Source: an uncultured Myxococcales bacterium (lineage in GTDB: Bacteria > Myxococcota_A > Polyangia > Polyangiales > Polyangiaceae). Taken from it: a stretch of DNA of 64,000 bases. Positions 1-8,677 of this stretch are shown here, in pieces. The stretch spans positions 1 through 64,000 of the forward strand of contig CALFEQ010000138.1 in the NCBI GenBank assembly GCA_937949945.1. Reading direction: 5' to 3'. The notes under the pieces are model-generated. The model was not told the origin of the DNA. It worked only from the letters and a program-made list of their open reading frames with translations, and did not search any database. The translations under genes and the position numbers were made by a program. Position 1 is the stretch's first letter, and each line of letters opens with the position of its first letter.

Positions 1-997
1 AGCCCTGACCGCTCGACGCACCGCCGCTCGACCCGCCGCCGCTCGACGTCTCGCTCCCCGACTCTCCGTCCGAGACCTGACCGTTCGACGTCTCGCTCCC
101 CGACTCTTCGCTCGAGCCCTGGCCGTTCGACGTCCCGCTTCCCGACTTGCCGCTCGAGCCGTCGCCGCCTCCGTTCCCCTTTCCACCCTTCGAGGGTTCG
201 CCGGTGCCCTGTTCCACCTCGTGCGTCCGGAACAGGTACGGCGAGACGATCGCCGTCACACCGAGGACGGCGATCGTGAAGAGGAAGAGCACGACGAAGC
301 TCCCTCGCCCCGGCCGCGCGACGGCGACCGCGTCCGTCGGCTCTCGGACGGCCCCGCGCGGACGCACGACCTCCTGCCACGTCGTGAGCAAGAGCGAGTG
401 CCGCGTCGCGAGGAAGACGAGCATGAAGAAGACGGTGCCCGCGAGGCACACGATCGTGAACGGGTCCCAGACCGCATGCTTCGTCCCGCCGTGGAAGGTC
501 GCGACGGCGCCGTGCGTGTTCATCCAGTGGACGGCGCCGCCGATCGAGAAGACGAGCGGATACCACGACGCGACGACGTCGAGCCGGCTCGCCACGCCGA
601 GATAACCGCCGAACGCCGCGAACGTCGCGACGATGAGATAGAGCGCGATCGGCCCGAGAACGAGGCCGCTCAACGACGCTCCGACGAACAGCGTGACGAA
701 GAGGATCGTGATCGGCACGAGCCGCAGCCCCACGAGGCCGAGCACATTGCCGAGCACGTGCCCCGCGACGGTCGCGGCGAGGACGCCTCCGAGGGCGATG
801 ACGTCTCCCGCCGACGCGCCGAACCCGCCGCTCGTCAGGACGAGGCTGGTGAAGAGGCAGCCGACACCCCACATCGAGAAGAGGCCGTACGAGACGAGCA
901 CCGGCCACGAGCGCCGGAAGGTCGCGCGCAGATTCGCGAACGCTCCGCTCGATGCTCCGCCGATCGGGGCGACGACGTTCTTGCCGCCAGCGTTCAC
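1..997 (-). CDS. Polytopic membrane protein with Ser/Gly-rich tail (partial, C-terminus off the left edge)
   Basis: The gene reads from a GTG at 997 that overlaps the TGA of the upstream DUF58 gene as GTGA, so the two are translationally coupled. After a short cytoplasmic stretch there are several hydrophobic segments with small-residue-rich helices (for example GLVLGPIALYLIVATFAAFG) and one further helix near FVVLFLFTIAVLGVTAIVSP. A long low-complexity tail of Ser, Gly, Glu and Asn follows and runs off the window with no stop. I do not recognise a domain. Its place as last gene of a TerB/MoxR/DUF58 operon suggests a membrane partner of the DUF58 protein; that is inference. The start choice is supported only by the overlap. 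Confidence 0.7.
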   Translation of the reverse strand, partial: MNAGGKNVVAPIGGASSGAFANLRATFRRSWPVLVSYGLFSMWGVGCLFTSLVLTSGGFGASAGDVIALGGVLAATVAGHVLGNVLGLVGLRLVPITILFVTLFVGASLSGLVLGPIALYLIVATFAAFGGYLGVASRLDVVASWYPLVFSIGGAVHWMNTHGAVATFHGGTKHAVWDPFTIVCLAGTVFFMLVFLATRHSLLLTTWQEVVRPRGAVREPTDAVAVARPGRGSFVVLFLFTIAVLGVTAIVSPYLFRTHEVEQGTGEPSKGGKGNGGGDGSSGKSGSGTSNGQGSSEESGSETSNGQVSDGESGSETSSGGGSSGGASSGQG

Positions 998-3129
998 GCC
1001 GACCTCCCGTATGCAACGGCGCCGCCTCGCTGTCCCATGTGCAGGTCCACGACGGTGGCGGCGCGAGCGGAGCCCTTGAGCCCGACGAGCCTGTGACGGC
1101 CATGGGCGACCTCGAGCCTGTACACGGCGTCCGGAAGCGAGAGGAGGACCTGGAGCGCGTGCCGCCCGCACGCAGCGGCGCGCCACCGGAGCGCGAGGCG
1201 ATGCGCGCGGTCCTCGAGGCGTCGCTCGAGCGCCTTCGTACGAGCGAAGACGCCGTTCTCCTCGGCGCCCACCGGGTACGGGAGGAAGAGCGCGCGTTTG
1301 ACGAGCTCCTTGAAGCCGAGCTTCCGCCCGGTGTCGTCGTAGTCGACCCAGGTCTCGATCACGCCCCGAGGAGGCGGACCGAGGGCGTCTTGCGGATCGT
1401 AGTAGACCCACGTGGTCTCGCGCGCGACGCGCGGGAGCGACGGCGGCGCCAGGCGCATCGTGACGACGATGGCGTTGTCGAAGGCGACGTCCTGCGACGG
1501 AGAGCGGGCGTCCGCTTGCTCCTGTCGCACGCCGAAGTCGAGGACGTCCTCGATGCGCCACTGCGACTGCCACTCCGCGCGCGCGCCGGCGTCGAGACCG
1601 TGGGCGTGGTTCGCCGACGCGGGGACGAGCTCGGGGCGCAGCGTCCCGTCGTCGGATCGCGCCACGAGCAGCAGCGTCACCTTCTCGCCCTGCTCGACGA
1701 GCCGCTGCGCGATCGCGAGCCATGCCTCGACGAGCGAGTCGAGCGCATCGTCGATCACGGCAGTGTGATCGAGCCAGTCGAACGGCACCCACGTGTCGAG
1801 CGCGACGACGACCCGCTTCGCCGAGGTCTCTCGGCTGTCCGGCGTCTTGACGATCATGCGCCCCGCGCGGAGCGACATCTCCCAGTGGATGCGCCGCGTG
1901 TCGTCGCCCGGGACGTACTCGCGGAAGCGGAAGAGGTCCTCCGTCGGGAAGCGGTGCGGGCGCGCGAGGATGTCGGGCTCCTCGGTGTTCGTCGGCGGCG
2001 GCGCGACCACCTCCGCCGGTCGAACGGCGGGCAGGACGCGGAGGCGCGCCGTCGCGAGCGAGGCGACCGTCGCGCTCGTGATCCCGAGCAGGTCGGTGAA
2101 CGCGATGCGGAGCGGAGGGGCGTCGTAGGTTCCACGCGGCGTGCGCTTGAGGAGCACGGACAGCGTGAGGCGCTCCTCGCGCGACTTCGGCGGCACGACG
2201 TGCCGGACCTCCGTCGCGAGCCGCGGCGGGAGCGCGCCCGACAGCGTGAGGAAGAAGCCGGGCGGGACGGGCACGCCCTTCAGATCGAGCACGTCGCGCA
2301 CGACGTCACCCGCGCGAGCGACGCCGGGGACGTACTTGCGATGGACGACGGCGCCGCGCGCGAGGAGGTTGCTCGAGAAGCTCCGAACGAGGAACGAGCT
2401 CAAGAACGCCGATAGTGACGTGACGACGTAGAACGCGCTCAGCGCGAGCACGGCGACGACGCCGAGATCGGCCCACTGGTACGCGAGCGCCATGAGCAGG
2501 AACCCGAGGCCGGTGCACAGGATGAGGAAGCCACGCGGCGTGACGATCGCGGCGGCGCGCGCGATCGCGTCGAGGCGCGTGCGCGTCGTCAGCGCGTTCG
2601 CACGGCGGAGGAGCGCGATCTGTGCGCGGGCCTTCCGGATCGTCCCGAGGAGCTGCACGAGGAAGAGCGGGACGAGGACGATGCCGGAATAGAGCGCGAA
2701 CTTGTCGACGGTGTCCTGTACCTCGCTCGTCTCGAAGAGCGTGAGCCCGCTGCTGACGACGAGATACGGCATCGCGAAGAGCAGCGCGACGTGCCCTATG
2801 ATGCGGACGATCGCCTCGGGCGGCTCGAACGTCCCCTCCTCGAGGGGATCGACGGTGAGCTTCCCGCGACGCCAGGACCAGACGACCGGCAGCCCGTGCT
2901 CGTCGCGCGGCGTGCCGAGCAAGAGGAGGAACCCGTCGATCCAGCCGAAGATGCCGCCGAGCCCGCACGTGAAGAACGTGAGAGCGACGTAGACGAGCCC
3001 GACCGCGACGTTGCCGATGGCCATCCGGTGGCCGCCGACCCAGCCGAAGAGCAGCCACATGAGGAGGACCATCTCCTTGGTCCTCGGCGACGTCGGCTTG
3101 TGGCGCCGTGGTCGGATCGCGGAGATCAC
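994..3129 (-). CDS. DUF58 domain protein with N-terminal TM2 domain
   Basis: This 711-residue protein opens with a TM2-type region (residues about 20-72, containing WLLFGWVGGHR and a second helix). More hydrophobic helices follow around residues 90-225. The second half holds the DUF58 signature EDLFRFREYVPGDDTRRIHW, the hallmark of proteins that partner MoxR ATPases. DUF58 cores resemble von Willebrand A folds and are thought to be clients or effectors of the MoxR chaperone. The gene starts 13 bp after the MoxR stop and ends in a 4-base overlap with the next gene, so it is cotranscribed. A TM2 front end fused to DUF58 is unusual; most DUF58 proteins have two plain N-terminal helices. Residues M1 and M20 are both possible starts. 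Confidence 0.85.
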   Translation of the reverse strand: MISAIRPRRHKPTSPRTKEMVLLMWLLFGWVGGHRMAIGNVAVGLVYVALTFFTCGLGGIFGWIDGFLLLLGTPRDEHGLPVVWSWRRGKLTVDPLEEGTFEPPEAIVRIIGHVALLFAMPYLVVSSGLTLFETSEVQDTVDKFALYSGIVLVPLFLVQLLGTIRKARAQIALLRRANALTTRTRLDAIARAAAIVTPRGFLILCTGLGFLLMALAYQWADLGVVAVLALSAFYVVTSLSAFLSSFLVRSFSSNLLARGAVVHRKYVPGVARAGDVVRDVLDLKGVPVPPGFFLTLSGALPPRLATEVRHVVPPKSREERLTLSVLLKRTPRGTYDAPPLRIAFTDLLGITSATVASLATARLRVLPAVRPAEVVAPPPTNTEEPDILARPHRFPTEDLFRFREYVPGDDTRRIHWEMSLRAGRMIVKTPDSRETSAKRVVVALDTWVPFDWLDHTAVIDDALDSLVEAWLAIAQRLVEQGEKVTLLLVARSDDGTLRPELVPASANHAHGLDAGARAEWQSQWRIEDVLDFGVRQEQADARSPSQDVAFDNAIVVTMRLAPPSLPRVARETTWVYYDPQDALGPPPRGVIETWVDYDDTGRKLGFKELVKRALFLPYPVGAEENGVFARTKALERRLEDRAHRLALRWRAAACGRHALQVLLSLPDAVYRLEVAHGRHRLVGLKGSARAATVVDLHMGQRGGAVAYGRSA

Positions 3130-3142
3130 TCGATTCCTCGCC

Positions 3143-4300
3143 TCAACGCTCGATGGGGACCTGACGCACGACGTAGTCGACGTAGGCTCCCCCGCTCCGC
3201 TGGCCGGACACGACGACGCGATGCGCGAGGACGTCGACGGCTGTCCGCTGCAGGTCGGAGGGCACGACGTGGTCGCGCCCCTCGAGCATCGCGACCGCCA
3301 TCGCCATGCGAAGCCACATCAGGGTGGCGCGCGGGCTCGGCGGCGTGAGGCACGCCGGATCCTGCCGCATCGCCGTCACGACGTTCACGGCGTGACGCTT
3401 CACGCTCTCGGCGACGTAGATCGACGGGAGGAGCCGCTGCCACCCGAGGAACTCCTCGGCGGCGAGCACCGGGCGGAGGGCTTGGATCGCGACGTCCTTG
3501 CCCATGTGGACGTCGAGCATCCGCATCTCGGCGTCGGGCGGAGGGAAGCCCATCGAGAGGCGGATGGTGAACCGATCGAGCTGCGCCGCGGGGAGCGGGA
3601 ACGTGCCGTCGTGCTCGAGCGGGTTCATCGTGGCGATGACGAGGAACGGCTGCGGCAGGACGTGCGTCGTCCCGTCGACGGTGACCTGTCCCTCCGCCAT
3701 GACCTCGAGGAGCGCGGCCTGCGTCTTCGGCGTCGCGCGGTTGATCTCGTCGGCGAGCACGAGGTTCGCGAAGACGGGCCCCGGCACGAACTCGAACGCC
3801 TTCTTGCGCAGGTTGAAGACGTTGTTGCCGGTGATGTCGAGGGGCAGGAGATCCGGCGTGAACTGGATGCGCTTGAACGAGAGGTGGATCGACGCGGCGA
3901 TCGAGCGCGCCAGCATCGTCTTGCCGACGCCGGGCACGTCGAGGAGCAGCACGTGCCCGCCGGCGCACATCGCGGCGAGCACGCGCGTGATGACGTCGCT
4001 CTTGCCGAGGATCACGCGCTCGACGTTCTGGAGCACCCGCCGGAACTGCTGTCCGACGTGCGCGATCCGCTCGCGCTGCTGGTCCGTGACGGGCGATTGC
4101 CCGGGCACGGGTGCCTGCCCCGGCATCGGGCCTTGCCCCGGCATCGGGCCTTGCCCCTGCACGGGCACCTGCCCCGGCACCGGCGCTTGTTGCGGATGGC
4201 CGTAGCCGTGCGGTCCCGGATACGGCTGCGCCGCACCGTGAGGTTGGATCGGAGGCGCCAGGGGCTGGCCGCCGTGGGGGTTCGGAGGAATGCCTTGCAT
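3143..4300 (-). CDS. MoxR-family AAA+ ATPase
   Basis: A 385-residue ATPase. Residues 1-70 are a Pro/Gly/Gln-rich leader with pentapeptide-like repeats (PMPGQ, PVPGQ) that the family usually lacks. The AAA core has Walker A at about 123-129 (GVGKTML), Walker B and the following helix (LVLADEINRATPKTQAALLE), and the MoxR-typical MAEGQVTVDG segment. MoxR ATPases act as chaperones that load or activate vWA/DUF58 partners. The DUF58 gene lies immediately downstream and the zinc-ribbon gene ends 6 bp upstream. The AGGTGA overlapping the upstream stop region is a plausible ribosome binding site for the ATG at 4300. The repeat-coding stretch near 4110-4160 may vary in length between strains. Confidence 0.92.
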   Translation of the reverse strand: MQGIPPNPHGGQPLAPPIQPHGAAQPYPGPHGYGHPQQAPVPGQVPVQGQGPMPGQGPMPGQAPVPGQSPVTDQQRERIAHVGQQFRRVLQNVERVILGKSDVITRVLAAMCAGGHVLLLDVPGVGKTMLARSIAASIHLSFKRIQFTPDLLPLDITGNNVFNLRKKAFEFVPGPVFANLVLADEINRATPKTQAALLEVMAEGQVTVDGTTHVLPQPFLVIATMNPLEHDGTFPLPAAQLDRFTIRLSMGFPPPDAEMRMLDVHMGKDVAIQALRPVLAAEEFLGWQRLLPSIYVAESVKRHAVNVVTAMRQDPACLTPPSPRATLMWLRMAMAVAMLEGRDHVVPSDLQRTAVDVLAHRVVVSGQRSGGAYVDYVVRQVPIER

Positions 4301-4306
4301 GATCGT

Positions 4307-5275
4307 TCACCTGGCCGGGAACAAGAAGGAGCCGATGCGGCGGAGCCATCGCTCCAGCCAGCTCTTGTCTCCGAAGGAGTAGAGCTCGGTCCACTCTCGG
4401 AGCCGTTCGGGGTCGATCCCCCATGCGCGCGAGAAGCTGCGGATGACGCGCATCTCGCTCTCGTCCATCTGCCCGTCCGACCAGCCCATCTGGAACATCT
4501 CTTCGAGCACGCGCTCGCGGTCGTCGAGCGTCGGCGGCGGGTCGATCTCGTTGGGCCTCCACACGCGGATGTCCTCGGGACCGAGCGGAGGGATCCCGCG
4601 TTTCTCCGCGGCGCGCGCGAGCACGGCGAGATCGTCCTGGCTCGCCTCGCCGTCGGCCGCAGCGACGGACGCGAGCGCGAGCAGCTCCTCGCGCGGACCA
4701 CCGTACCTGCGCAGCGAGACCGGCACCGTCGAGTTCCTCGTCGACGGTGGCGCCTCCTCGCGCACGATCACCGGCTCGCCCGCCGTGCCTGCGCCGCCAC
4801 CGGAGGAGAAGAGATAGTCTGCGACGTCGAACGTCGTCTCGACGCGCTCGCCGCGTTGGAGCGCTTCGAAGACCTCGGTCGAGCTCCGCAGCACGAAGTA
4901 CACCTCGAGGAGCTCCCGAGCGGAGACGAGCCCTTCTTCCCGCGCCCACCGTTCGAGCGCGCGCTCGACCTCGTCGACGTCGGCGAACGACCGCGGTGGG
5001 GCTTTGTCCTCGAGCACGGCGTGCGCCCCGCAAGACGGACACCGCCGCGCCTCGCGCATCGCATCGTCGAGCGCTCCTCCACATCCCGGACACCCCTCGC
5101 CGGGCATCACGTTCGCGACGCCGATCACCCTCCCCTCCGCGGTGTGCCCGCACAGCCTGCAGCACACCGCCTCGGGCACGCCGAGGCGGCAGCACGCCGA
5201 CTCGCCGTCCCACATCTCGACGCGTGCACCTTCCACGCTGCACGAGGGACAATCGACGCGCACCTCGAACGCCAT
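4307..5275 (-). CDS. Zinc-ribbon protein with TerB-like helical domains
   Basis: A 322-residue soluble protein and first gene of the four-gene operon. The N-terminal 90 residues carry paired cysteines (CPSC, CCRLCG, CPGCGG, CPSCG), indicating two or more zinc ribbons. The C-terminal part has two acidic helical units resembling TerB/tellurite-resistance domains: LLALASVAAADGEASQDD at about residue 206 and MFQMGWSDGQMDESEMRVIR at about 266. TerB-like domains bind metal through acidic residues and often accompany AAA and vWA proteins. The C-terminus is basic and aromatic (WLERWLRRIGSFLFPAR). The domain calls come from motif patterns, not a search. A link to membrane stress through the MoxR/DUF58 partners is inferred. 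Confidence 0.75.
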   Translation of the reverse strand: MAFEVRVDCPSCSVEGARVEMWDGESACCRLGVPEAVCCRLCGHTAEGRVIGVANVMPGEGCPGCGGALDDAMREARRCPSCGAHAVLEDKAPPRSFADVDEVERALERWAREEGLVSARELLEVYFVLRSSTEVFEALQRGERVETTFDVADYLFSSGGGAGTAGEPVIVREEAPPSTRNSTVPVSLRRYGGPREELLALASVAAADGEASQDDLAVLARAAEKRGIPPLGPEDIRVWRPNEIDPPPTLDDRERVLEEMFQMGWSDGQMDESEMRVIRSFSRAWGIDPERLREWTELYSFGDKSWLERWLRRIGSFLFPAR

Positions 5276-5762
5276 CGAGCACTACTCTAGCGACGAACGA
5301 CGTACGGCCCAACCGCCCCGCAGCGCGCGAGCGCTCGATAGTGAACATGCAGACAACGCGAGAATTCACTCGCGCGAATCGAGTCTCACTCTCGACCCGC
5401 AGCGCCTCGCGCAACCGTGCCGCTGACGCGACTGACCACCAGAGGAGAACGCCCAACTCGTCCATGGCGCGCCTCGTCTCTTCGAGCGGAGTCCGCCAGT
5501 GGGAAGACGCTCGCAATTGCGCGAGGCATCGCGCTCGGAAGGAAGGCGCACGCCATCATCGGACGAGAGCGCGCGCCATCGTCAGATGAGGGCGAGCTCA
5601 TCGTCTCTCGTAGAGAGTCCGCCGGTGAAAAGACGCTCGCCGTTGCGCGAGGCATCGCAGCTCGAAAGGGAGACTCCCTCCCTTTCCGCAGGAAATGCGA
5701 AGCATTCCTGCGAGCTCCCTGTCTCCCTGTCGACCCCTGTCTCCCTCCCCACTCCCTGTCTT
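5276..5762. other. 487-bp intergenic region without a convincing gene
   Basis: This lies upstream of the TerB/MoxR operon (its promoter must be here, read leftward) and downstream of the TPR/PEGA gene. It holds an imperfect ~126-bp-period direct repeat and, at about 5715-5765, a run of CCCTGTC/CTCCCTGTC units. Short reading frames here have atypical composition and no recognisable start context. It is slightly less GC-rich near 5280-5400. Confidence 0.6.
5491..5668. repeat. Imperfect direct repeat, two copies about 126 bp apart
   Basis: Copy 1 begins GTCCGCCAGTGGGAAGACGC at 5491 and copy 2 begins GTCCGCCGGTGAAAAGACGC at 5617. Both continue with TCGC, a variable pair of bases, then TTGCGCGAGGCATCGC. 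The similarity extends upstream of both copies (CTCGTCTCTTCGAG versus CATCGTCTCTCGTAGAG). It is intergenic and of unknown function. Confidence 0.75.
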
Positions 5763-6752
5763 TCAGAACCGCCCATGAAGGACGGCGCCACCCCCACCAG
5801 CGATCGGCGCCGCACCGACGCTCACGGGAGCCTTCGCTCGGGGCGCGGTGAAGTAGAGGATGGCGCCGCCCACGAGCAGCGCACCGCCGGCGATGAAGCC
5901 GATCGTGGAGTAGGTCGCGAAGTCGAGCGCCTGGTTGCGAAGCTCGACCCCTCGCGGATCGCACACGTTCGGATCGGGACCGCAGAACGCCTTCGACTCG
6001 TCGTTCTTCGCTGCCACCTGGAGCCCGAGATAGCTCCCCACTCCGATGCCGACCACGCCGAGGCCGGCCGTGACGAGGCCGAGGACGCGCTGCGTGCCTC
6101 CCTTGCCGGGATCCTCCGGCGGGCTCTCGGGCTTCGGAGGAGGAGCAGGCGTCGGCTCGTCGACGACGGGCGCATCCTCCAGCGGAGGGATCTTCACCGT
6201 GATCGCTCCACGCTCGAGCGGCACGGAGATCGTCGTCTGCCACTCCTTCTTGTTCGGCGCGGACACGACGATCGTGTGCTCTCCGCCGTCGGTCGGGATC
6301 GGCGTGCCCCAGAGCGGATTGCCGAGCACGACGCCGTCGCGCCGGATCTCGAGCCCCGGCACGTCGGACACCGCCGACGCGTCGATCGTGAGCTTCGAGA
6401 TCCGCGGCTCGAGCTTCCGCGCCTCTTCTCGCGCGACCCCGACGCGCGGGTCCTTCTGCTTGGCGGCGAGCGCCTCGGCTTCGTGGAACGTCGCCCACGC
6501 GCTCGCGATTTGACCATTTTTCGCATAGCACTCGCCGAGCCAGAGCATCGTCCCGATGCCCGGGTCGAGCCGCTGGCTCTCGGCGAACTTCTGACAAGCG
6601 GCAGCGTACTGGGCCGCGCTCATGAGCCGCTTGCCCTCGTTGAAGAGGGCCTCGGCGGCTGCAGCGTCGTTCTTGCTCTGTGCGAGCGATGCCGTCGAAA
6701 CCGTGATCGACGTCAGGAGCGTGGCCGCAAGGAGCCATCGCGCTCGAAGCAT
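5763..6752 (-). CDS. TPR-like/PEGA-like membrane-anchored protein
   Basis: A 329-residue protein starting at the ATG at 6752, followed by a signal-type segment (LLAATLLTSITVSTASLAQ). Residues 30-95 form a helical tetratricopeptide-like region (ALFNEGKRLMSAAQYAAACQ). Residues about 110-185 resemble a PEGA-type beta domain, with short strands in a surface-binding style. A Pro/Glu linker leads to two C-terminal transmembrane segments (GLVTAGLGVVGIGVGSYLGL and FIAGGALLVGGAILYFTA). This architecture recurs beside Hanks kinases in myxobacteria. It starts 31 bp after the kinase stop and is probably cotranscribed, so it may be a substrate or output of that kinase; this is inference from position. Confidence 0.8.
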   Translation of the reverse strand: MLRARWLLAATLLTSITVSTASLAQSKNDAAAAEALFNEGKRLMSAAQYAAACQKFAESQRLDPGIGTMLWLGECYAKNGQIASAWATFHEAEALAAKQKDPRVGVAREEARKLEPRISKLTIDASAVSDVPGLEIRRDGVVLGNPLWGTPIPTDGGEHTIVVSAPNKKEWQTTISVPLERGAITVKIPPLEDAPVVDEPTPAPPPKPESPPEDPGKGGTQRVLGLVTAGLGVVGIGVGSYLGLQVAAKNDESKAFCGPDPNVCDPRGVELRNQALDFATYSTIGFIAGGALLVGGAILYFTAPRAKAPVSVGAAPIAGGGGAVLHGRF

Positions 6753-6783
6753 CCCATGAGGGTACGCAAAGTCGGGCCGGAGG

Positions 6784-8082
6784 TCACTTTCGTGTTCCGA
6801 ACCGGTCGCTGGGAGAATCGGATCGTTTGGGGTCGGCCGTGGCCGCCGGACGCCGGACGGCTGGGCGGGAACGCGGTGTTGCCGTCTTCGGCGCCGACGC
6901 GCTCGCGGGCGGAGCCTCCACGACGGGAGGCGGCACCTGATCCGCCGGCGCCTCGACGCTCGTCGGGACGGGCTCCGGCGCCGAGGTCGCTGCAGGCTCC
7001 GGCACGTTCGGACCGGCATGCGCCTCCGATCGCGACGTGCGGACACCGATGATGAGCACGATGCCGACGATCGCCATCGCGGCGAACACCGCGAGGAGCC
7101 AGCCTCCCACGTTCTTCGTCGGCTTTCGTTCGCGCTGGAGGACGACCGTGGGGATGAGCCTCTGCGAGACCGCCGGCTGCGAGACCACCGGGTCGCGGAC
7201 AGGTATGCGCTGCGACGTGCCCCTCTCGAGCCGCATCGCCGCGCTCTCGGGCTGCACGATCTCCTCGAGCGCGTAGGCGAGCTCGACGGCCGTCTGGAAC
7301 CGATCTTCGCTCCTCCGCGCGAGGCAGCGCATGACGATCTGCTCCAGGTTGGGAGGAACACCCACCCATCCGAGCGGCGGAGGCCTCTCGGTGAACACCC
7401 GTCGGGCGATGAGCTCCGGCTTGTCGGCCTGGAAGGGAGGCCTGCCGGACAGCATCTCGTAGAGGACCGCGCCGAGCGCGTAGATGTCCGTCCTCTGGTC
7501 GATCGTGCCGTTCTCGAACTGCTCCGGCGCCATGTACGCCGGCGTGCCCATGATGGCCTTCGACTTCTGCTCGGCGCCGGTCTTCGAGATCCCGAAGTCG
7601 AGGAGCTTGACCCTGCCCGACCCGTCGGCAGCCCGGACGATGTAGACGTTCTCCGGCTTGAGGTCGCCGTGAATGATGCCCGCCGCGTGCGTCTCGGCGA
7701 GGGCCTGACACATCTGAAGCGCGTACCGCACCGCGTCGCGGTGCGGGATGGGACCGTTCTCGAGGAGCGCCGCGAGCTCGCTTCCCTCGAGGTACTCCAT
7801 GACGATGTATGGGGTCCCGTCGTCGAGCGCCGCGACGTCGTGCACGCGGACGACGTGCTCGCTCTGCACTTTGGCGGCCGCCCGTGCCTCGTGGAGGAGG
7901 CGGGTCACCGACTCTTGGTTGGCCACCTCCCGCCGTAGGAACTTGATCGCGACGGATTGCTGCAGGAGGAGGTGCGTGGCTTTCACCACGATCCCCATCC
8001 CACCCGCGCCCAGGATGCTCTCTATGCGATACCGATTCGCGATGACCGTTCCGACGGCGACGGGGGCGTTCATCGGTACCAT
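6784..8082 (-). CDS. Hanks-type Ser/Thr protein kinase with one transmembrane helix
   Basis: A 432-residue kinase with the glycine loop LGAGGMGIV, the VAIKF lysine, the MEYLEGSEL hinge, a catalytic loop reading IIHGDLKPEN, the DFG segment LLDFGISK and GTPAYMAPEQ in the activation segment. The catalytic loop has HGD where almost all family members have HRD, making it a non-RD kinase that would not need activation-loop phosphorylation of the usual kind. After the kinase domain comes a basic linker, one transmembrane helix (WLLAVFAAMAIVGIVLIIG) and an Ala/Pro-rich extracytoplasmic tail with no sensor domain. It starts at the ATG at 8082; 8073 is also possible. It precedes the TPR/PEGA gene in the same operon. 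Confidence 0.93.
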   Translation of the reverse strand: MVPMNAPVAVGTVIANRYRIESILGAGGMGIVVKATHLLLQQSVAIKFLRREVANQESVTRLLHEARAAAKVQSEHVVRVHDVAALDDGTPYIVMEYLEGSELAALLENGPIPHRDAVRYALQMCQALAETHAAGIIHGDLKPENVYIVRAADGSGRVKLLDFGISKTGAEQKSKAIMGTPAYMAPEQFENGTIDQRTDIYALGAVLYEMLSGRPPFQADKPELIARRVFTERPPPLGWVGVPPNLEQIVMRCLARRSEDRFQTAVELAYALEEIVQPESAAMRLERGTSQRIPVRDPVVSQPAVSQRLIPTVVLQRERKPTKNVGGWLLAVFAAMAIVGIVLIIGVRTSRSEAHAGPNVPEPAATSAPEPVPTSVEAPADQVPPPVVEAPPASASAPKTATPRSRPAVRRPAATADPKRSDSPSDRFGTRK

Positions 8083-8333
8083 CGCCGATCATACCGCCAT
8101 CCGTATCTGGCCCCAATGCCCGTCGAACCTGGTACGACTCTGGCGGTCCGCCGCCACCCCGGCGAGGGGAGCGTGTAGGTATCGGGCCTTCAGGACCCTG
8201 CTCTTGCCACCTCGGGCGCCGCGATCGCGCGTCCGAGCTCGTGTGCCTCGCGGGGTCGGGCGGCTGCGACCGGTCGACGCCCGCAGGGGCCGTGTCTAGG
8301 TTCGAGCTCCGATCGATGAGGCGCATCCCGACG

Positions 8334-8648
8334 ATGAAGGAGCTCAAGGAGCGGGCGCTCGAGCCCGACCCCTGCCCGCTCTGCAAGCGCCCGAACTACT
8401 ACCCATCCGACCACCACCTCGTGCCGCGCACGCGAGGGGGGAAGGTCACCACGACCGTCTGCCGGGACTGCCACTCGGCCATCCACGCGACGTTCAGCAA
8501 CAAGGAGCTCGAGCGGGAGTACTCGACGCTCGAAGCGCTCCTCTCGCACGAAGGCTTCGCGGCGATCGTGCGTTTCATCTCGAAGCAGGACGGACGCGTG
8601 CGGACGGACCTCAACCGCAGCCAGCGGCGGCGTGGGCGCAACGGCTGA
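8334..8648 (+). CDS. Small HNH-family nuclease-like protein
   Basis: A 104-residue protein. CPLCKR near the start, the segment DHHLVPRTRGGK and CRDCHSAIHATFSN form a zinc-stabilised HNH motif (CxxC, DHH, CxxC, H). The spacing and the trailing ELEREYSTLEALLSHE helix match a widespread stand-alone HNH family of about 100 residues. DNA is the expected substrate, but no partner gene (restriction, intein, phage) is nearby, so the role is unknown. I chose the ATG at 8334; in-frame ATG 8316 and TTG/GTG codons upstream are alternatives. It is convergent with the Cys-rich lipoprotein gene, with only 29 bp between. Confidence 0.8.
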   Translation: MKELKERALEPDPCPLCKRPNYYPSDHHLVPRTRGGKVTTTVCRDCHSAIHATFSNKELEREYSTLEALLSHEGFAAIVRFISKQDGRVRTDLNRSQRRRGRNG

Positions 8649-8677
8649 CGCTCGCGCGGAGAGGCGAGCCTGCCGAC

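Noticed and set aside
952..2415. Plus-strand frame over the DUF58 gene
   Set aside because: Mirror of a well-supported minus-strand gene; Arg-rich, no homology.
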